Source of the DNA: Bacillota bacterium
Lineage (GTDB): Bacteria > Bacillota > Clostridia > Saccharofermentanales > UBA5734
Direction of reading: 5' to 3'
NCBI GenBank assembly: GCA_029548445.1
Contig: JAKPNJ010000087.1
Location: 1 to 42,881 of the forward strand
DNA length: 42,881 nucleotides
A program made the translations under genes and the position numbers. The notes beneath the pieces are model-generated. The model ran no database searches, was not told where the DNA came from, and saw only the letters and a program-made list of their open reading frames with translations. Of the stretch, positions 15,899-23,396 are shown one piece after another. How positions within the stretch are numbered: position 1 is the stretch's first letter; each line of letters starts with the position of its first letter.

Positions 15899-18478
15899 AT
15901 GATGCATCGATCGGAACTGAGAGCCCACTCGGTCCATGGCACGGGAAGTGCCTGTACCGTGGAGCGATTGGCGGCATGGGCGGCGGGGCAAGGGCTGGAG
16001 GCCCTTGCCATCGCCGACTACCGGAGCACGCTGGCAGCATCGGAGATCTCCCGGTTGTTGCCCGAGATCAGGAAACGGGAGAACCCGCTCAAGCTGGTCA
16101 TCGGGACCGTGCTGACCATCCATGACGACTCCGAGACCATGGACGGGTTTGATATCGTCCTTCTGGCCCGGAATGCCGCCGGTTTTCGCAACCTGAACGG
16201 CCTTCTCTCGGCAAGCGGGACCGATCGCGGCACAAAAAGTGCGAGGCTTGTCCGCAGGGACATCCAGGATCGGCGGGAGGGGCTCCTGGTCGGGGCCTCC
16301 TCCTTCCGGGGGGAGTTCTCGCATCCGGGGACCGGGCAGTACGGCGATACGGAACTCGAGTCCCGTATTGGGTTCTATGACTACATCGAGATCCTGCCCC
16401 CTGTCTTTGGCCCGGACTTCACGGACCCCGCGTCCCTGATCCGGATTGCGGACCGCTTGGGGGTTCCGGCAGTCGCGGTGGGAGACCAGCGGGCGGTGGA
16501 CGAAGCCGACCTGCTGGCCTTAAAGATTCTCTACGAGAACCAGGTTTTCAAGTCCTCCGCCTATCCCCTGGAGGGCTTCCGTAATGGGCGTCCCGGTATC
16601 GGATGGACAACCGGCGCCATGCTGAAGGCGATGTCCTTCCTGGGAGCCAGGACAGCCTATCGGATCGTCGTGGAGAATCCCCGAACGATCGCCAGTCGGA
16701 TCGAATCGTTCGATCCCATGGAAGAAGGGGGAAGCGAGCAGCAAAGTGCCCCAATCCGTGAAACAGCCCTCGATGGCATGCTGCGGGAAGCGCTGGTGCG
16801 GTATGGAAATCCCCCGCCTCCCGAAGTCACGGAACGGCTTCGGAACGAGCTCGGGTGGATCGGCCGGAATCGGCTTGCAGCAGGCATCGAATGGGTTTGG
16901 AATCTATCGTCCGCAGCCCGGCAGGATGGGCTGCCGCTCGAACTGGGCGGGGTGTTGGGAGGCACCCTGGCCGCGAGCCTGCTGGGCCTGACGGAGGTCA
17001 ATCCCCTGGCGACCCACATTCTCTGCCCTGCTTGCAGGAAAGCCTGGTTCCCGTCCAGTCCGGAGTATCGCAAGGCCGCGGACCTGGTATGCCCGATCTG
17101 CGGGGGTCCCTGCCGGGACGAAGGGGATGATCTCCCCTGGGCCCTGTTTCCCGAGTCAATCAACGCAATCGAAAGCCTCCTGAAGGTCAGGGGGCCCCTG
17201 GATTGCATCCCCCCGCTGGTTGAGCGTCTGCGGGAGTGCGACGGCGTCCAGGAGGTCTTCCGGGTCCTGGGCCAGTACCGGATTGGGTATATCCATGCCT
17301 ATCATCTCGTCAGCAGGATTCCGGCAGAAGAAGATTTCTGCCGAGATCCGCTGCTGGATGCCTTCGATATCGACGATGTCATCGAGAGAGTCGCCGCGAT
17401 GTCATCCTCCATGCGGGTCCATCCGAAGCGCCTGGCCGTAGTGCCTTCCGGAGTCAATCCCCACGGCCTCTCCCCTATTTATCAAACGGTCTCCGGCCAC
17501 CAGGCCCTCCTGATGGACGCCGTTGCAGCCAATGGGACGCCAACCAGGATGGATGTGGAGCGGGATCTCTCCCTGACACTGGTTCACGACCTCATGTTGC
17601 GGACCGGCGTGGAACCCGGGGATCTGCGATCGGCCGGCACTGACCCGATTGCCATTTCACTGTTCGAATCCGAACAGGCCCTGGGGATCGACCTGTCGGC
17701 TCTCGGGTGTCATGTCGGCACACTGGGAATTCCGGTGTTCGGTTCCCGGAGCGCCAGAAAAGTGCTCAAGGAGTACCCAGTCTACGACTTCCCGGATCTT
17801 GTGGGGATGTGCGGTGTTCTGGATGGATTCTGGGTCTATCCGGATTCCAGGGTCGAGTTCATTCGGCACCTGTCCGATCGAGCGGAGGGCATCGCCGCAA
17901 CCGTCGAGGACGCGCATCGGTGCCTGGTTCAACACGGTGTAGCCCCAGCACAAGCGCTGGACCTCATTCGCCTGATCCGGAGGGGAGTGGCGAGAACCGA
18001 CGAGGAATCGGAGGAACTTGGGATGTCCCTCCGGTCGATTCGATGGCCGTCCTGGATGGCCGAATTCTACCTGAGCATCAACTCCCTGATGGGCAAGGCC
18101 GCCGCCATCCAGCAGGCGCGCCGCGTGTTGGCACTCGCATGGTTCAAGATCCACTCACCCGAGGCCTACTACCGATCCGTGCTCGGCCGCTGTCCTGGCT
18201 TCGGAACAAGGGAGATCGGCCTTGTACGGAAAGGCCCTCAGGCCATTCTGGATGAACTTCGGAGAACCAGTCTCGTCCAGACCTCGGGACAAGTCAATGG
18301 AAAGCGCGAAGCCCTGGCCATCGCCTACGAAATGATCTTGAGAGGAGTCGAAATCGATGGAGAGAAAGACGAATGGAGCGCAGCCTGCCGGCAAGGGAAA
18401 GGAAAAGTCTATCGAGCCGAACTCGGGAAAAGCCCGGCAACTAACCGAAGGGTTCAGAACCTTCCTGAAGCGCTTTGA
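15899..18478 (+). CDS. PolC-like pseudo-polymerase with degenerate PHP domain
   Basis: The 859-residue protein follows the order of Bacillota PolC, aligned by eye from memory: PHP half 1 (about 4-90), PHP half 2 with REGLLVGAS and YDYIEILPP, then palm and fingers including TEVNPL (365-370), a zinc ribbon (C376, C379, C398, C401), VRVHP-VVP-like (505-516), VGTLGIPVFGSR (606-617) and WFKIH (748-752). The 3'-5' exonuclease normally inserted in the PHP domain is absent. Catalytic residues are lost: the PHP HxH becomes RAH (8-10), its TDH becomes ADY; the SRGSxGSS loop becomes a glycine stretch (350-360); the catalytic PDIDLN becomes PESINA; PKAHAAAY becomes GKAAAIQQ. It is therefore probably not a polymerase but a DNA-binding or decoy-like derivative. 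Two adjacent ATGs (15899, 15902) follow GGAGG. The last 40 codons overlap the next gene out of frame. Confidence 0.85.
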   Translation: MMHRSELRAHSVHGTGSACTVERLAAWAAGQGLEALAIADYRSTLAASEISRLLPEIRKRENPLKLVIGTVLTIHDDSETMDGFDIVLLARNAAGFRNLNGLLSASGTDRGTKSARLVRRDIQDRREGLLVGASSFRGEFSHPGTGQYGDTELESRIGFYDYIEILPPVFGPDFTDPASLIRIADRLGVPAVAVGDQRAVDEADLLALKILYENQVFKSSAYPLEGFRNGRPGIGWTTGAMLKAMSFLGARTAYRIVVENPRTIASRIESFDPMEEGGSEQQSAPIRETALDGMLREALVRYGNPPPPEVTERLRNELGWIGRNRLAAGIEWVWNLSSAARQDGLPLELGGVLGGTLAASLLGLTEVNPLATHILCPACRKAWFPSSPEYRKAADLVCPICGGPCRDEGDDLPWALFPESINAIESLLKVRGPLDCIPPLVERLRECDGVQEVFRVLGQYRIGYIHAYHLVSRIPAEEDFCRDPLLDAFDIDDVIERVAAMSSSMRVHPKRLAVVPSGVNPHGLSPIYQTVSGHQALLMDAVAANGTPTRMDVERDLSLTLVHDLMLRTGVEPGDLRSAGTDPIAISLFESEQALGIDLSALGCHVGTLGIPVFGSRSARKVLKEYPVYDFPDLVGMCGVLDGFWVYPDSRVEFIRHLSDRAEGIAATVEDAHRCLVQHGVAPAQALDLIRLIRRGVARTDEESEELGMSLRSIRWPSWMAEFYLSINSLMGKAAAIQQARRVLALAWFKIHSPEAYYRSVLGRCPGFGTREIGLVRKGPQAILDELRRTSLVQTSGQVNGKREALAIAYEMILRGVEIDGEKDEWSAACRQGKGKVYRAELGKSPATNRRVQNLPEAL

Positions 18479-18713
18479 TGGAAAGGCGAAGCATGAGGAG
18501 TTCAAGGAATTCCTGGAGTCGTATTCTGAAATGCTCATCGGAATGCATGGACGTCTCGTTGAACACAATGCCGACTTGAAGACGATCCGGGAACGCCTCG
18601 AGCACACGGAACAAAGTCAGGCAAGGCTTGGAAAAATGCTGGTTGGCCTGTTGGTCCTTTCCGCTGTGGCCGTGGTCGTCGCCATGACGGCGCTCCTCGT
18701 CTCACTCGGATGA
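18357..18713 (+). CDS. Small coiled-coil, single-pass membrane protein
   Basis: This 118-residue protein has a basic, disordered N-terminus (1-28), a charged helical region with heptad-like spacing (about 29-92) and one C-terminal transmembrane helix (94-117), so most of it faces the cytoplasm. The ATG follows AGGAG by about 9 bases. The first 122 bases overlap the end of the PolC-like gene in another frame, starting just where PolC similarity ends. The overlap strongly suggests translational coupling and equal dosage. It may tether the PolC-like protein or the neighbouring ATPase to the membrane; that is inference. No family is recognised. Confidence 0.75.
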   Translation: MERKTNGAQPAGKGKEKSIEPNSGKARQLTEGFRTFLKRFDGKAKHEEFKEFLESYSEMLIGMHGRLVEHNADLKTIRERLEHTEQSQARLGKMLVGLLVLSAVAVVVAMTALLVSLG

Positions 18714-18762
18714 GTCGGCCGAACGATCGGCAAGGCGGCATCCGGTTGGGGGGCAAGTGCGA

Positions 18763-19668
18763 ATGGAACTGGATCCCAGGATCAAGGAAATCAGGGACTA
18801 CTACGTAAAAAGGCGCAACACTCGAGAGGACACCCTGGCGGCGGGCCTGGGCATGGCCGGCGAATGGCTCGATCAAATGGACGATATCGACCATCTGCCG
18901 GAGCCGCTCAAAGAAGCCTTCCGGCTCGCGTTCCCAAGCATGACGGAATCGGACATCGAGCACCTGGGCGAGGCAGGTAAAGCCGGCGTACTGCAGGCCT
19001 GGAAGGGCAAGTTGTTCGAGGTCATGGTCCGGGACCAACTGAATGCCGGCGTGCCTGTGGGCGAGCTGCGGCTGGCAGTCGGCGAGAAGGCCGTACTGGC
19101 CGAATCCCTCAACGAACCTGGCTGGGATCTCCGGATCCTGGACTGGCGGGGTGTGGAAACCGGCAAGTACCAACTCAAGGCAACCGTATCCGAGGAGCAT
19201 GTCCGGGAATCGCTCCAGCGGTATCCCGACTTCCGGATCATTGCCACGGACGATGTATCGATGGAGGATATCCTGCCCGGGGGACACACGAACTCGAGCC
19301 TGGCTGGCCAGGTGTCCGATGCCATTGATGACCTGGCAGCCCATGACCTGCAGGACATCCTCGGGGACCTGCTTCCCTACCTCCCCTTTATCCTGATCAT
19401 CGGGTCGGAAGGATTGCGGGCCGCGATCGGACGGAAGCCCCTGGTCAGGGCTTTCGTCGACGCGGGAGTCCGCGGCGCCAAATGTCTCAGCGCCCGGACG
19501 GTTGGATTCCTGGTCCTGTCCATAGGACTCGGGCCGCTCTCCATTCCCGCTTCCATGGCGACCCGATATGGCATCGACCGGGCGCTCTGGACGTTCCGTG
19601 AGAAGGCATTGCTCAGGCAAAAGACAGAGGAGATCCGCGGATTGCCGAAGTTTCGGCGATCCCCTTGA
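18763..19668 (+). CDS. Membrane protein with PD-(D/E)xK-like (QxK) core
   Basis: The 301-residue product has an N-terminal helical region and then a core that reads like a restriction-endonuclease fold: helix WKGKLFEVMVRDQL (80-93, E86), strand GWDLRI (120-125, D122) and strand YQLKAT (136-141, Q137-x-K139). The E, D and QxK arrangement is the QxK variant of the PD-(D/E)xK motif, followed by a helix and an RIIATDDV strand. Two hydrophobic stretches (about 203-216 and 246-264) place the C-terminus in or at the membrane. I chose ATG 18763, 9 bases after a GGGGGG run, over GTG 18757, which lies too close. It starts 49 bases after the coiled-coil gene. The fold assignment is by motif only; activity is unproven because QxK is a less common variant. 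Confidence 0.7.
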   Translation: MELDPRIKEIRDYYVKRRNTREDTLAAGLGMAGEWLDQMDDIDHLPEPLKEAFRLAFPSMTESDIEHLGEAGKAGVLQAWKGKLFEVMVRDQLNAGVPVGELRLAVGEKAVLAESLNEPGWDLRILDWRGVETGKYQLKATVSEEHVRESLQRYPDFRIIATDDVSMEDILPGGHTNSSLAGQVSDAIDDLAAHDLQDILGDLLPYLPFILIIGSEGLRAAIGRKPLVRAFVDAGVRGAKCLSARTVGFLVLSIGLGPLSIPASMATRYGIDRALWTFREKALLRQKTEEIRGLPKFRRSP

Positions 19669-19670
19669 TC

Positions 19671-19719
19671 TGTCAATTTTCGTGTGGCATTGTCAATTAA
19701 AAGTCATCATTTCTGATAT
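19671..19719 (+). promoter_or_regulatory. Direct repeat TGTCAATT x2 with possible promoter
   Basis: In this AT-rich gap the octamer TGTCAATT occurs at 19671-19678 and again at 19691-19698, exactly 20 bases apart, so both copies face the same side of the helix. The second overlaps a possible -35 box TTGTCA (19690-19695), with TGATAT (19714-19719) 18 bases on. Transcription would start close to the ribosome binding site at 19726, leaving a very short leader, which weakens the promoter call. The same octamer lies inside the promoter of the leftward operon (10252-10259). Confidence 0.4.
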
Positions 19720-19735
19720 GACATCGGAGGTGCAG

Positions 19736-21517
19736 ATGGACGGACTCATGGACGGCTTCATTGAACTGACGAAAACGATGGACCCCGGCACCCAGGTGCG
19801 CGTGACCTGCACGGGCCAGGCGAACAAAGAAATCAGCGGCGAATTGGTTGGATGCCAGTGGAACCTCATCATCCTGCAAACGGGTTCGTCCCGGGTCGCG
19901 ATTCGGGCGGACCAGGTCGTCTCGCTGGAGTACCCGAACGGCCATGCGATCGGCCAGATGGAGTCCATACCGGTCAGATCCCTATCCAGGCAGGAAGTTC
20001 CGGTTGGTCCCGTGGGACCGGGTCCCTCTCCAGTCGCTTCAGCATCCGGTGTCCATTCGGAAAACACGGAGCCCAGGAATGAAAATGAAGAGGAACGTCA
20101 GGCCTACAATCCCGTCCGGCTGGACCAGCAGCTGCTGTTCAGGATCGGGCAGGAATTGAAGCTGAGTTGCCACGACCGACACGGCCGCAAGTGGGAGCAC
20201 CTGCAGGACTCGATCCGGTACCTGATGAAGGTCCACGAATTTGATGACCGCTTCGGGCGATCGGCTCCCCTGATCAAGAAACTGGACGGGATCCTCGCCA
20301 AGTGCAGTGCCCCGTCCCTGTCTCTCCTGCGCGCCTATCTGCTCCACCTGTCCGGGAAGAAAGGCGACGCGCATCGCTATCTCATGGAACTCGGACTTCG
20401 GAAGGAACTGATCGACCTGGTCGTTGTCTGCGAAGGGCCGGAAGGCTTCCTGCCGGAGTACATGACGCCATATCTCTTCGAATCCCTCTCCATTCCGGGT
20501 CCGATTCAATGGATGATCGAGAATGATCCGCTGCCAGGCAGGCCGAGAACGGAGGAGGATACATGGCAACGGCTTGCTGGTCGGATTGTGGAACTCCAGG
20601 CAAGCATAAGCCAGCCATCAGTCCTGGGCGATTCCCATGTTCTTCTGGATTCCCTGGGCAGGTTGTCCTGCAGTACCGGAATCGGACGAATCATGCCCAG
20701 TACGACGATCAGTCGCAACACCTCCTATGCGCGGCATGTGGAACCGCTGAAGCCGGTTCCGGGAGGCCCGGACAATCCGATTCATTCATTCTTGAGCGAC
20801 CGTGGCCTTATCATCAAGGATACGATCCAGAATCCGACCTTCTACCTCTATGACAAACCGGATGTCATGAAGATCATCGAGTACATCGGGCTGCACTACG
20901 AGTGGATTCTGCCGGTCTATCGGGCCATTCGGAGCTGCATGCAGGATGGAGGCAAGTTCACCTTGAACTGCACCGGCTACAACAACAAGATCATCACAAC
21001 CTGCATGCAGTTCTGTTCCCTACTGCAGCAGGCGGGTTTCATGACGGGATACAAGTATTCGAACAATCCCCATATCCAAATATCCGGAAAAGTCTCCTCT
21101 GCGCCTGAGTTCCAGGGCCTGATGTCCGGAGGGTGGCTGGAGTACTATGCCCATTCGATGATCGAGGAAACGTTGCTGGAGATCGAAGCCAGCAAGGGAC
21201 CCTACGAATGGACGGCTACCCGCAATGTCTCGGCGGTGCTTCGGGATGGGACTGAAGTCGAATTCGACATCCTCGTTCTTGCAGATGGCATTCTGTACTG
21301 GGTCGAGGCCAAGACAGGGGTGTACAAGGATTCGATTACCAAGTACAACTGCCATGCCACGCATTTGGAGATGGATCGGTCCAGGGCATTCCTCCTGGCC
21401 ACAGAGGCTACGAGTGTCGACATCCGGAAGGACCACGGGTTGATCACTGTGGTCGACCTGACGACTTTCCGGGAGCGCTTTCGGTCCAGTGTATCAAGGG
21501 GGCTTCGGATGGCGTAG
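19736..21517 (+). CDS. Sm-like domain fused to Card1-type PD-(D/E)xK nuclease
   Basis: The 593-residue protein starts with an Sm/SH3-like beta barrel (about 18-65: VRVTCTG, ISGELVGCQWNLIIL, VAIRADQVVSLE), which in other proteins binds RNA or protein. A Pro-rich linker (75-125) and a helical region follow. Residues about 335-593 resemble the C-terminal half of the CRISPR type III ancillary nucleases Card1/Can2 (DUF1887): GGWLEYY (465-471, E469), EVEFDILVL (507-515, D511) and YWVEAKTG (521-528, E524-x-K526). The nuclease motifs look intact. No nucleotide-sensing CARF domain and no CRISPR genes are visible, so activation must differ. I chose ATG 19736 because GGAGG (19726-19730) lies 5 bases before it; ATG 19718 has no such site. 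It may form its own transcript from the gap upstream. Confidence 0.8.
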   Translation: MDGLMDGFIELTKTMDPGTQVRVTCTGQANKEISGELVGCQWNLIILQTGSSRVAIRADQVVSLEYPNGHAIGQMESIPVRSLSRQEVPVGPVGPGPSPVASASGVHSENTEPRNENEEERQAYNPVRLDQQLLFRIGQELKLSCHDRHGRKWEHLQDSIRYLMKVHEFDDRFGRSAPLIKKLDGILAKCSAPSLSLLRAYLLHLSGKKGDAHRYLMELGLRKELIDLVVVCEGPEGFLPEYMTPYLFESLSIPGPIQWMIENDPLPGRPRTEEDTWQRLAGRIVELQASISQPSVLGDSHVLLDSLGRLSCSTGIGRIMPSTTISRNTSYARHVEPLKPVPGGPDNPIHSFLSDRGLIIKDTIQNPTFYLYDKPDVMKIIEYIGLHYEWILPVYRAIRSCMQDGGKFTLNCTGYNNKIITTCMQFCSLLQQAGFMTGYKYSNNPHIQISGKVSSAPEFQGLMSGGWLEYYAHSMIEETLLEIEASKGPYEWTATRNVSAVLRDGTEVEFDILVLADGILYWVEAKTGVYKDSITKYNCHATHLEMDRSRAFLLATEATSVDIRKDHGLITVVDLTTFRERFRSSVSRGLRMA

Positions 21518-21714
21518 AACAGCAACAAGGCATGAGGGGGGGGGAAGGGATATGACGACTGGCAAGCAACCTTATCCCATGTACCGCTGCCTTGTTAGTC
21601 GGGATAGCATCCGATCCTGGTGAATAGGGTTCCAACCATTGTGCTATATTCAGGGAAAGCCATGTTTCGCAAAACGGGACTGGCTTCTGATAGCCGAACG
21701 GAGGATGGAATTTC

Positions 21715-22431
21715 ATGAAGCCGGACCGGGAGCTGGTCGTCGAAACCCTGATGCAGGAGCACCAGACTGCGCACCAGCGCGTCTTCAACCAGGTCAAGCT
21801 GTACGAGTCGACGAACATCCGGATCCTGATGCTGATGGGGGTTCTGCTGTACTTCGGGATATCCGGGTTTGGCCTTCTGGATGACCGGTACCTCTTCCAT
21901 ATCACCAACATCGTCTTCCTCGTCATCATCCCCTTTATCGCCACGGCCTCGGTGGCCATTACCGCCGCGAACCTGGTCAAGATCATGGTCCTCGGCCTCT
22001 TCCTGAAATCGGTCGAGGACAAGGTCAACCGGGTCCTGGAGACCGAGGCGGTCCATTTCGGATTCGCGAAGGGCCAGGTCCTGGACTGGGAGAGATGGCG
22101 GCTCGAGGACGGGTATGCCAACCGTCGGAACATGATGTCCGAGCTGACATTTTCCGCCATCCTGGTCGTCACGTTCTTTCTCACCTCGGTCCTGGCCGTC
22201 GTCCTCCGTCTCCAGTTCCTGTTCGAGGCGGCGCCCGAATATGCGGTGTTCCCCCTGGTGGTGTCGTGCCTCAACGGCGTCCTGTTCATCGCCACTGCGA
22301 TCGTCTCCATCCTCCTGGTTGTCTCGAAGCGTCGGGAGGTCATGATTCGCACCGGCATCGTGCCGTCTCCCGATCCCGTCCCGGTTGTCCCGGGTGCTGC
22401 GCCTCCCGAACCCGACGGATCCGCCGGATGA
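21715..22431 (+). CDS. Four-helix membrane protein of unknown function
   Basis: This 238-residue protein has four clear hydrophobic helices at about 35-54, 62-84, 144-168 and 178-204, with a soluble loop between the second and third (about 90-140, containing the acidic/basic DWERWRLEDGY) and a Pro-rich tail. The layout (two hairpins, both termini inside) resembles small pore or effector proteins seen next to NTPase conflict systems, but I recognise no family. The ATG follows GGAGG by 10 bases. It lies 197 bases after the nuclease gene; that gap holds a run of G and a TATATT near 21649 but no clear promoter or terminator. It could be the membrane effector of the island or an unrelated gene. 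Confidence 0.72.
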   Translation: MKPDRELVVETLMQEHQTAHQRVFNQVKLYESTNIRILMLMGVLLYFGISGFGLLDDRYLFHITNIVFLVIIPFIATASVAITAANLVKIMVLGLFLKSVEDKVNRVLETEAVHFGFAKGQVLDWERWRLEDGYANRRNMMSELTFSAILVVTFFLTSVLAVVLRLQFLFEAAPEYAVFPLVVSCLNGVLFIATAIVSILLVVSKRREVMIRTGIVPSPDPVPVVPGAAPPEPDGSAG

Positions 22432-22487
22432 CAGGCGGACCGGTCCGGCCTGTCCGATGCAGGAGAATCCGATGGAGGAGAGTCGTC

Positions 22488-23294
22488 ATGTTCCTTGCGA
22501 TCGCAGTCGTCCTATTGGCCGGTATCGCCCTGGTGTCCCTCGGCGTGACGCGATACGACTTCTTCGTCCCTGTGGAATTGCCGTGGATGCACAGCATTCC
22601 GATCGCCCATCGCGGCTTGTTCGACGCCCACTTGGACGAAAACTCCGCGGGAGCGATCTTGAACGCGATCCGGAACGGGTATGCCGTTGAACTGGATCTC
22701 CGATGCACGAAAGATGGCGTTCCTGTCGTCATCCATGACAACACGTTGAAGGCGACCTTTGGCCTGCCCGGCAGGATTTCCGGCATGACGCTCGGGGAAG
22801 TCTCGCACCTACAGCTGCCGAAATCCGGCGAGGGCATCCCGACGTTGCAGGACATCCTGGACCTGGTCGACGGCCGCGTTCCCTTGCTGATCGAAATCAA
22901 GCATTACGGGTTCCCCGGACGGTTTGAAGAAGCCGTCCTGGCCGTCCTGGAAGGATACCGGGGCGATTATGCCCTTCAATGCTACAACCCCCTCGTGTGT
23001 CGATGGCTTCGGAAGCGTGCGCCCGGGATGCCGGTCGGCCTCCTGCTGAACGACCTGCCGGGGTTGCATTTCGAACTGGCCCGACGTGTCAAGGACAACC
23101 TCTTCAGCGCGATCTGCCGACCGAATTTCCTAACATACAACATCGAGTATGTGTCGGACGGCATGCTGGACCGGCATCGATCCAACGGTCTGGTCGTCCT
23201 TGGATTCGGACTGGACAGCACGGATCTGGCGAGCGGTGCCTTCAAGGCCAAGGTGGACAACATCATTTTCGAGCTGGCGGCCGCCCCCCCCTGA
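22488..23294 (+). CDS. Membrane-anchored glycerophosphodiester phosphodiesterase
   Basis: The 268-residue enzyme hydrolyses glycerophosphodiesters to glycerol 3-phosphate and an alcohol. The family motifs are all present: HRG (41-43), EN (51-52), ExD (E69, D71) and HD (83-84, the catalytic His), then EIK in the barrel. An N-terminal hydrophobic helix (1-20) anchors it, with the barrel probably outside. I chose ATG 22488 because GGAGGAGAG lies 5 bases before it; an upstream in-frame ATG at 22428, overlapping the previous stop, lacks a site. It is 56 bases after the membrane protein gene and ends at a strong terminator. This is probably a lipid or teichoic acid turnover gene rather than part of the island. 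Confidence 0.88.
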   Translation: MFLAIAVVLLAGIALVSLGVTRYDFFVPVELPWMHSIPIAHRGLFDAHLDENSAGAILNAIRNGYAVELDLRCTKDGVPVVIHDNTLKATFGLPGRISGMTLGEVSHLQLPKSGEGIPTLQDILDLVDGRVPLLIEIKHYGFPGRFEEAVLAVLEGYRGDYALQCYNPLVCRWLRKRAPGMPVGLLLNDLPGLHFELARRVKDNLFSAICRPNFLTYNIEYVSDGMLDRHRSNGLVVLGFGLDSTDLASGAFKAKVDNIIFELAAAPP

Positions 23295-23331
23295 TGGCCA
23301 GCGGTTCGCTCTTTCCTCACACGGTTGTGCA

Positions 23332-23368
23332 AAAGACCCCCGGGTCCGTTGGGATCCGGGGGTCCTTT
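23332..23368. terminator. Bidirectional hairpin terminator
   Basis: Arms at 23332-23347 and 23352-23368 pair over about 15 bases (core GACCCCCGG / CCGGGGGTC) with a short loop, flanked by AAAA on the left and CTTT on the right. It lies between the convergent ends of the phosphodiesterase gene (23294) and the binding-protein gene (23397) and can serve both. Confidence 0.85.
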
Positions 23369-23396
23369 CATGCCGTACGAGGCGTTTGTCAGGCGA

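Noticed and set aside
18478-18478. A frameshift joining the PolC-like and coiled-coil genes by sequencing error
   Set aside because: The coiled-coil gene has its own well-spaced AGGAG site and a plausible basic start, so two overlapping genes explain the data better.
21518-21714. A promoter for the four-helix membrane protein at TATATT near 21649
   Set aside because: No -35 hexamer at a proper spacing could be found, so no promoter was listed.
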